Below, piece after piece: positions 61,345 through 64,000 of a DNA stretch of 64,000 bases. Origin of the DNA: Modicisalibacter ilicicola DSM 19980 (GTDB lineage Bacteria > Pseudomonadota > Gammaproteobacteria > Pseudomonadales > Halomonadaceae). The notes under the pieces are model-generated. The model saw only the letters and a list, made by a program, of their open reading frames with translations, was not told where the DNA came from and did not search any database. Position numbers and translations under genes: made by a program. The stretch covers positions 220,856 through 284,855 of the forward strand of contig NZ_FQUJ01000002.1 in assembly GCF_900128925.1 (NCBI RefSeq), written 5' to 3'. Position 1 is the stretch's first letter. Every line of letters begins with the position of its first letter.

Positions 61345-62005
61345 GGTGCACGCTTTCCCTGTGGTTGTACGGTTCCTGAAAAAAGGCTGGCTGGTGGCGC
61401 TGCTGCTAGTCTGGGCCAGCGCGGCGAATGCCGCCTCCACGACGCTGCTGGTCCTGGGCGACAGCCTGAGTGCCGCCTACGGAATCGAGCGCGAGGCCGG
61501 CTGGGTCAATCTACTACGCCAGCGCCTCGGCGACGACGTCAAGGTCGTCAATGCCAGCATCAGCGGCGAAACCACCGCCGGTGGCGAGACACGCCTGCCG
61601 GAATTACTCCGACAGCACGCGCCGGACATCGTTCTGATCGAGCTGGGCGGCAACGACGGCCTGCGGGGCCTGTCGCCCCAGCAGATGCGCGGCAATCTCT
61701 CGAGCATGATCGAGGCCAGCCAACGGGCCGAGGCCAAGGTGCTGCTGGTGGGCATCGAGATACCGCCCAACTACGGTCAGGCCTACACCCGGGCCTTCAG
61801 GTCAGTCTACCGTGGCCTGGCCGAGAAGTACGGGGTGCCGCTGGTGCCCTTTCTGCTCGACGGTATCGCCCTCGATGACGGTCTGATGCAGGACGACGGC
61901 ATCCACCCCACCGCCGAGGCCCAGCCACGCATGCTCGAGAATGTCTGGCCCAAGCTCGAACCCCTGCTGCCGAAGCAGGCACGAGAACGGGTGGCGAGTC
62001 ATTGA
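61343..62005 (+). CDS. tesA: Acyl-CoA thioesterase I / lysophospholipase TesA
   Basis: A periplasmic SGNH hydrolase of 220 residues with a Sec signal (about 1-30, ending ANAA), block I LGDSLSAAYG (Ser41), block III ELGGNDGLRG and block V DGIHPT near the C-terminus. Start at 61343 has GGGAG upstream. It is divergent from ybbA, sharing the start region, as in E. coli. Confidence 0.93.
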   Translation: MVHAFPVVVRFLKKGWLVALLLVWASAANAASTTLLVLGDSLSAAYGIEREAGWVNLLRQRLGDDVKVVNASISGETTAGGETRLPELLRQHAPDIVLIELGGNDGLRGLSPQQMRGNLSSMIEASQRAEAKVLLVGIEIPPNYGQAYTRAFRSVYRGLAEKYGVPLVPFLLDGIALDDGLMQDDGIHPTAEAQPRMLENVWPKLEPLLPKQARERVASH

Positions 62006-62015
62006 GCGGTTCGCC

Positions 62016-62036
62016 AATGGTCCATTCATGGTCCAT
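62016..62036. promoter_or_regulatory. Tandem operator-like palindromes before the TA pair
   Basis: Two copies of atggtccat (62017-62025 and 62028-62036), each a near-palindrome, lie 11 bp apart and about 31-50 bases before the antitoxin start. This is the kind of array bound by Phd/YefM antitoxins to repress their own operon. Confidence 0.55.
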
Positions 62037-62066
62037 AATCGAACCAATCGGCAAAGGAGCTCACCC

Positions 62067-62330
62067 ATGCGTACCGAAACCATCAGTTACCTGAAGCAGA
62101 ACGCCGCCACCCTCGACGTCCAGGAGCCCTTGGTCATCACCCAGAACGGCAAGCCCACCTACGTGGTGGAATCCTATGCCGCTCACGAACGCCGGGAACA
62201 GGCCATCGCCCTGCTCAAGCTGCTGAGCCTGGGCGAACGCAGCCGCGAGGCCGGCATGACCATGAGCGCCGAGGAGTTCATGGCAAAGCTCAAGGCCGAC
62301 CACGCAGCCGAGCGAGGTGAGCCCACCTGA
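62067..62330 (+). CDS. Phd/YefM-family antitoxin
   Basis: An 87-residue protein with the Phd-like N-terminus TISYLKQNAATLDV and PLVITQNGKPTYVVES, followed by an acidic/basic helical tail. The start has AAAGGAG. The stop and the toxin start overlap by one base (TGATG). Confidence 0.85.
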   Translation: MRTETISYLKQNAATLDVQEPLVITQNGKPTYVVESYAAHERREQAIALLKLLSLGERSREAGMTMSAEEFMAKLKADHAAERGEPT

Positions 62331-62674
62331 TGCCTTCAAGCGCGGTCACTTTCGAAGATACGGCACTGCAATCCCTTCGTCATTGTCGGCATTTTCTTAT
62401 CGATAATCTTGAAATGCCGATAGACCAGGCTCATGCCTATACCTGGGGCTTGGCCGATAAGGCGGCTGCCCGCCTAGCGGATCACGCCGCCACCTATGCG
62501 ATCTGCCGCCAGACGACAACCCTTGGCGTCAATCATTACCGCGAACTGCCGATCGACCACTATCGCGTCGTCTATCGCCTGTGGCCGGAAACCCGGACCG
62601 TTTCCATCTATCTCTTTGCCCACCAGCGCCAGGATTTCAAGCAGCTGCTGTTCCACTACCAGCTATTCAGGTGA
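62330..62674 (+). CDS. RelE/ParE-superfamily toxin
   Basis: A 114-residue protein in the toxin position, with a RelE-like core (YRELPIDHYRVVYRLWPETR, then IYLFAHQRQDF). The expected final helix is short. It is coupled to the antitoxin and followed by a REP repeat at 62676. Whether it is active is not shown by sequence. Confidence 0.8.
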   Translation: MPSSAVTFEDTALQSLRHCRHFLIDNLEMPIDQAHAYTWGLADKAAARLADHAATYAICRQTTTLGVNHYRELPIDHYRVVYRLWPETRTVSIYLFAHQRQDFKQLLFHYQLFR

Positions 62675-62675
62675 C

Positions 62676-62738
62676 GCCATCGCTCGCTGAAGCGAGCTCC
62701 CACGGGGGATCGGAGCCATCAGGATGACCGGGCGATGG
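62676..62738. repeat. REP-like repeat after the toxin gene
   Basis: Positions 62676-62704 (gccatcgctcgctgaagcg to gctcccacg) match the unit at 7-35 in inverted orientation, and a decayed opposite unit ends in gggcgatggcc at 62738. It starts one base after the toxin stop. Confidence 0.75.
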
Positions 62739-62747
62739 CCATGACCT

Positions 62748-63635
62748 TCACGCCCGGGCCGGCGCCGGCGTCTTCTGCAACTGCTGCAATCCCAGGCCGC
62801 CCAGGATCAATACCAGGCCGATCAGCGTCGAGGCGAGGATCGGCTCGCCGACGACCAGGTGCAACAGCAACAGCGACACCGGTGGCGACAGGAAGATCAG
62901 GTTGGAGACCTTGGCGGTACGCGAGATCTGCTGGACCGCCATCTGCCAGAGCACGAAGGCGATGCCCATCTCGAACAGCCCCACGTAGACCCCCGCCCCC
63001 AGGCTGCCCCAGCCATGCCAGGTGAAGCCGGGACCGAAGGCAACGATGACGGTCAACACCGGCAGGCCGACGCTGAAATTCTGCCACTGGGCGACCAGCG
63101 GCTCCCGAGGGTCCTTGGCATTGAGCAGCCAGTAGAGCGCCCAGAGCAGCGTCGAGGCCAGGGCAAGGCCAACCCCCACGGGATCGGCAAAGGCCACATC
63201 GAACACCGCGCCCCGGGTGGCAATGACCCACACCCCCGCATAGGCGACCAGCCCCGCGAACACATCCATGCGGGTCAGGCGCTGCCCCAGGATCGGCACG
63301 GCGAGAAAGGCCATGGCCAGGGCCCAGGTGTAGTTGAGGGCCATGGCCTCCTGGCCCGGCAACCGATCATAGGCGGCGAACAGCACCAGGTAGTAGGCCA
63401 CGGGATTCATCATTCCCGCCCACAGTGCCGTACGCCAGCCGCTGCGCAACGCTCGGCCGAGCTGGCCGCGCCGGATCACCAGAGCGCCGATCAGAAACCA
63501 GGAGACCAGTGCGGCGATCCAGATCAGCTCGACCGGCGTCATGCTCGCCAGCGCCAGCTTGAAGGCCGTGGCCACGGTGGACCATAGCGCCACCGCGCCG
63601 ACGCCGCAGAGCATCGCTCGACGATCCTGGGTCAT
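62748..63635 (-). CDS. EamA/DMT family transporter
   Basis: A 295-residue inner-membrane protein with ten predicted helices and two EamA repeats (about 5-135 and 150-285; e.g. MNPVAYYLVLFAAYDRLPGQ and LIFLSPPVSLLLLHLVVGEP). The substrate is not predictable from sequence. The 193-bp gap to the next gene (63636-63828) contains an 8-bp inverted repeat (cgaacgaa / ttcgttcg at 63707-63741) but no gene. Confidence 0.85.
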   Translation of the reverse strand: MTQDRRAMLCGVGAVALWSTVATAFKLALASMTPVELIWIAALVSWFLIGALVIRRGQLGRALRSGWRTALWAGMMNPVAYYLVLFAAYDRLPGQEAMALNYTWALAMAFLAVPILGQRLTRMDVFAGLVAYAGVWVIATRGAVFDVAFADPVGVGLALASTLLWALYWLLNAKDPREPLVAQWQNFSVGLPVLTVIVAFGPGFTWHGWGSLGAGVYVGLFEMGIAFVLWQMAVQQISRTAKVSNLIFLSPPVSLLLLHLVVGEPILASTLIGLVLILGGLGLQQLQKTPAPARA

Positions 63636-63828
63636 GCCCGCTCCCTGTCTGTTCCGTGTTTACGCTAAAGTAGCCAGCCTAAGGAATCACTGCATGAATG
63701 CCTACACGAACGAATTGCTGCGTTGCACTTCATTTCGTTCGGCGATTTATTCGGCAATTCCCTAACCACCTTGCCTCTCCCAAGGCGAGGATGGCGATCA
63801 CCTGACACTGGCTTTGAGGAATGCTTTC

Positions 63829-64000
63829 ATGGCGGCATCCAGCGATACCCTGCCGATGGCGGCGCCCGATACGCCGCCCGCCCGGACCAGCGCCTTCGTC
63901 ACCGCCTACTGCCTGGACGGCACCGGCGGCGGAACCCTGCTCGATGCCGATCAGCTCCACCGGCTCTGGAACAGCAATGAGCCTTCCCTGTGGCTGCATC
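63829..64000 (+). CDS. ZntB-like transporter, N-terminal fragment
   Basis: Only the first 57 codons are in the window. The start at 63829 has GAGGAA upstream. The visible chain has a Pro/Ala-rich lead, then FVTAYCLDGTGGGTLL and ending in PSLWLH, which fits the N-terminal cytosolic domain of the CorA-related zinc transporter ZntB (ending in WLHL). The rest of the gene lies past the window end. Confidence 0.65.
   Translation, partial: MAASSDTLPMAAPDTPPARTSAFVTAYCLDGTGGGTLLDADQLHRLWNSNEPSLWLH

Noticed and set aside
63707-63741. sRNA or terminator in the gap before the zntB-like gene
   Set aside because: The 8-bp inverted repeat has a 19-base loop and no T tract; too weak to call.

Overview
The window is a dense, GC-rich stretch of about 64 kb from a gammaproteobacterial chromosome, most likely a moderate halophile of the Halomonas group. 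This is inferred from the protein sequences, a glucosylglycerate osmolyte module, a TRAP sugar-acid system and neighbourhoods typical of the class (rppH-ptsP; pckA-hslO-hslR-nudE; nrdR-ribD-ribBA-ribH-nusB-thiL-pgpA; tesA/ybbA-ybbP). Most of it is core genome. No rRNA, tRNA, CRISPR array, prophage or intact insertion sequence was seen.

Layout. 0.1-9.2 kb: an NRDE protein, ptsP and rppH, a HAD phosphatase and an RND efflux pair, flanked by inverted copies of a REP-type repeat. 9.2-24.4 kb: rsd, dsbB, gshA, tex, a Tat-exported msrB, pckA, hslO-hslR, nudE, a small secreted acidic repeat protein, a Gfo/Idh/MocA oxidoreductase, a 37-codon small ORF, ilvD, and one AT-rich acquired gene (phosphoribosyltransferase plus a HAD-like domain without its nucleophile). 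24.4-30.3 kb: thiBPQ downstream of lon, which has a sigma-32-like promoter. 30.4-37.1 kb: a DUF945 protein, then the run nrdR, ribD, ribBA, ribH, nusB, thiL, pgpA. 37.2-41.1 kb: glucosylglycerate metabolism, with a GH13 phosphorylase convergent with a GpgS-like synthase and an MPGP-like phosphatase. 41.2-47.6 kb: gluconokinase, then a GntR/FadR regulator, a TRAP transporter and dgoA-dgoK for 2-keto-3-deoxygalactonate. 47.6-55.8 kb: a DUF6506 protein, an M14 carboxypeptidase with a DUF4214-like N-terminus, a GDP-mannose enzyme, and a complete type I secretion system (TolC, HlyD and PrtD-type ABC proteins). 56-64 kb: glyA, a MazF/DUF2281 toxin-antitoxin pair, ybbP-ybbA/tesA, a Phd/RelE-type pair, an EamA transporter, and the start of a zntB-like gene.

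The observations I rate highest are these. (1) A 50-bp imperfect palindrome occurs at least twice, 31 kb apart. In both places its end overlaps the TAG stop codon of a minus-strand gene in the same register, and the two arms have changed together. (2) The AT-rich phosphoribosyltransferase/pseudo-HAD gene sits between ilvD and thiQ. (3) A type I secretion operon lies close to a signal-less DUF4214-M14 peptidase that could be its cargo. (4) The glucosylglycerate synthesis and phosphorolysis genes overlap tail to tail. (5) A secreted acidic protein carries three motifs spaced exactly 29 residues apart. Starts were chosen by ribosome-binding site and family length, and alternatives are noted. All functions are inferred from sequence recognition without database searches.
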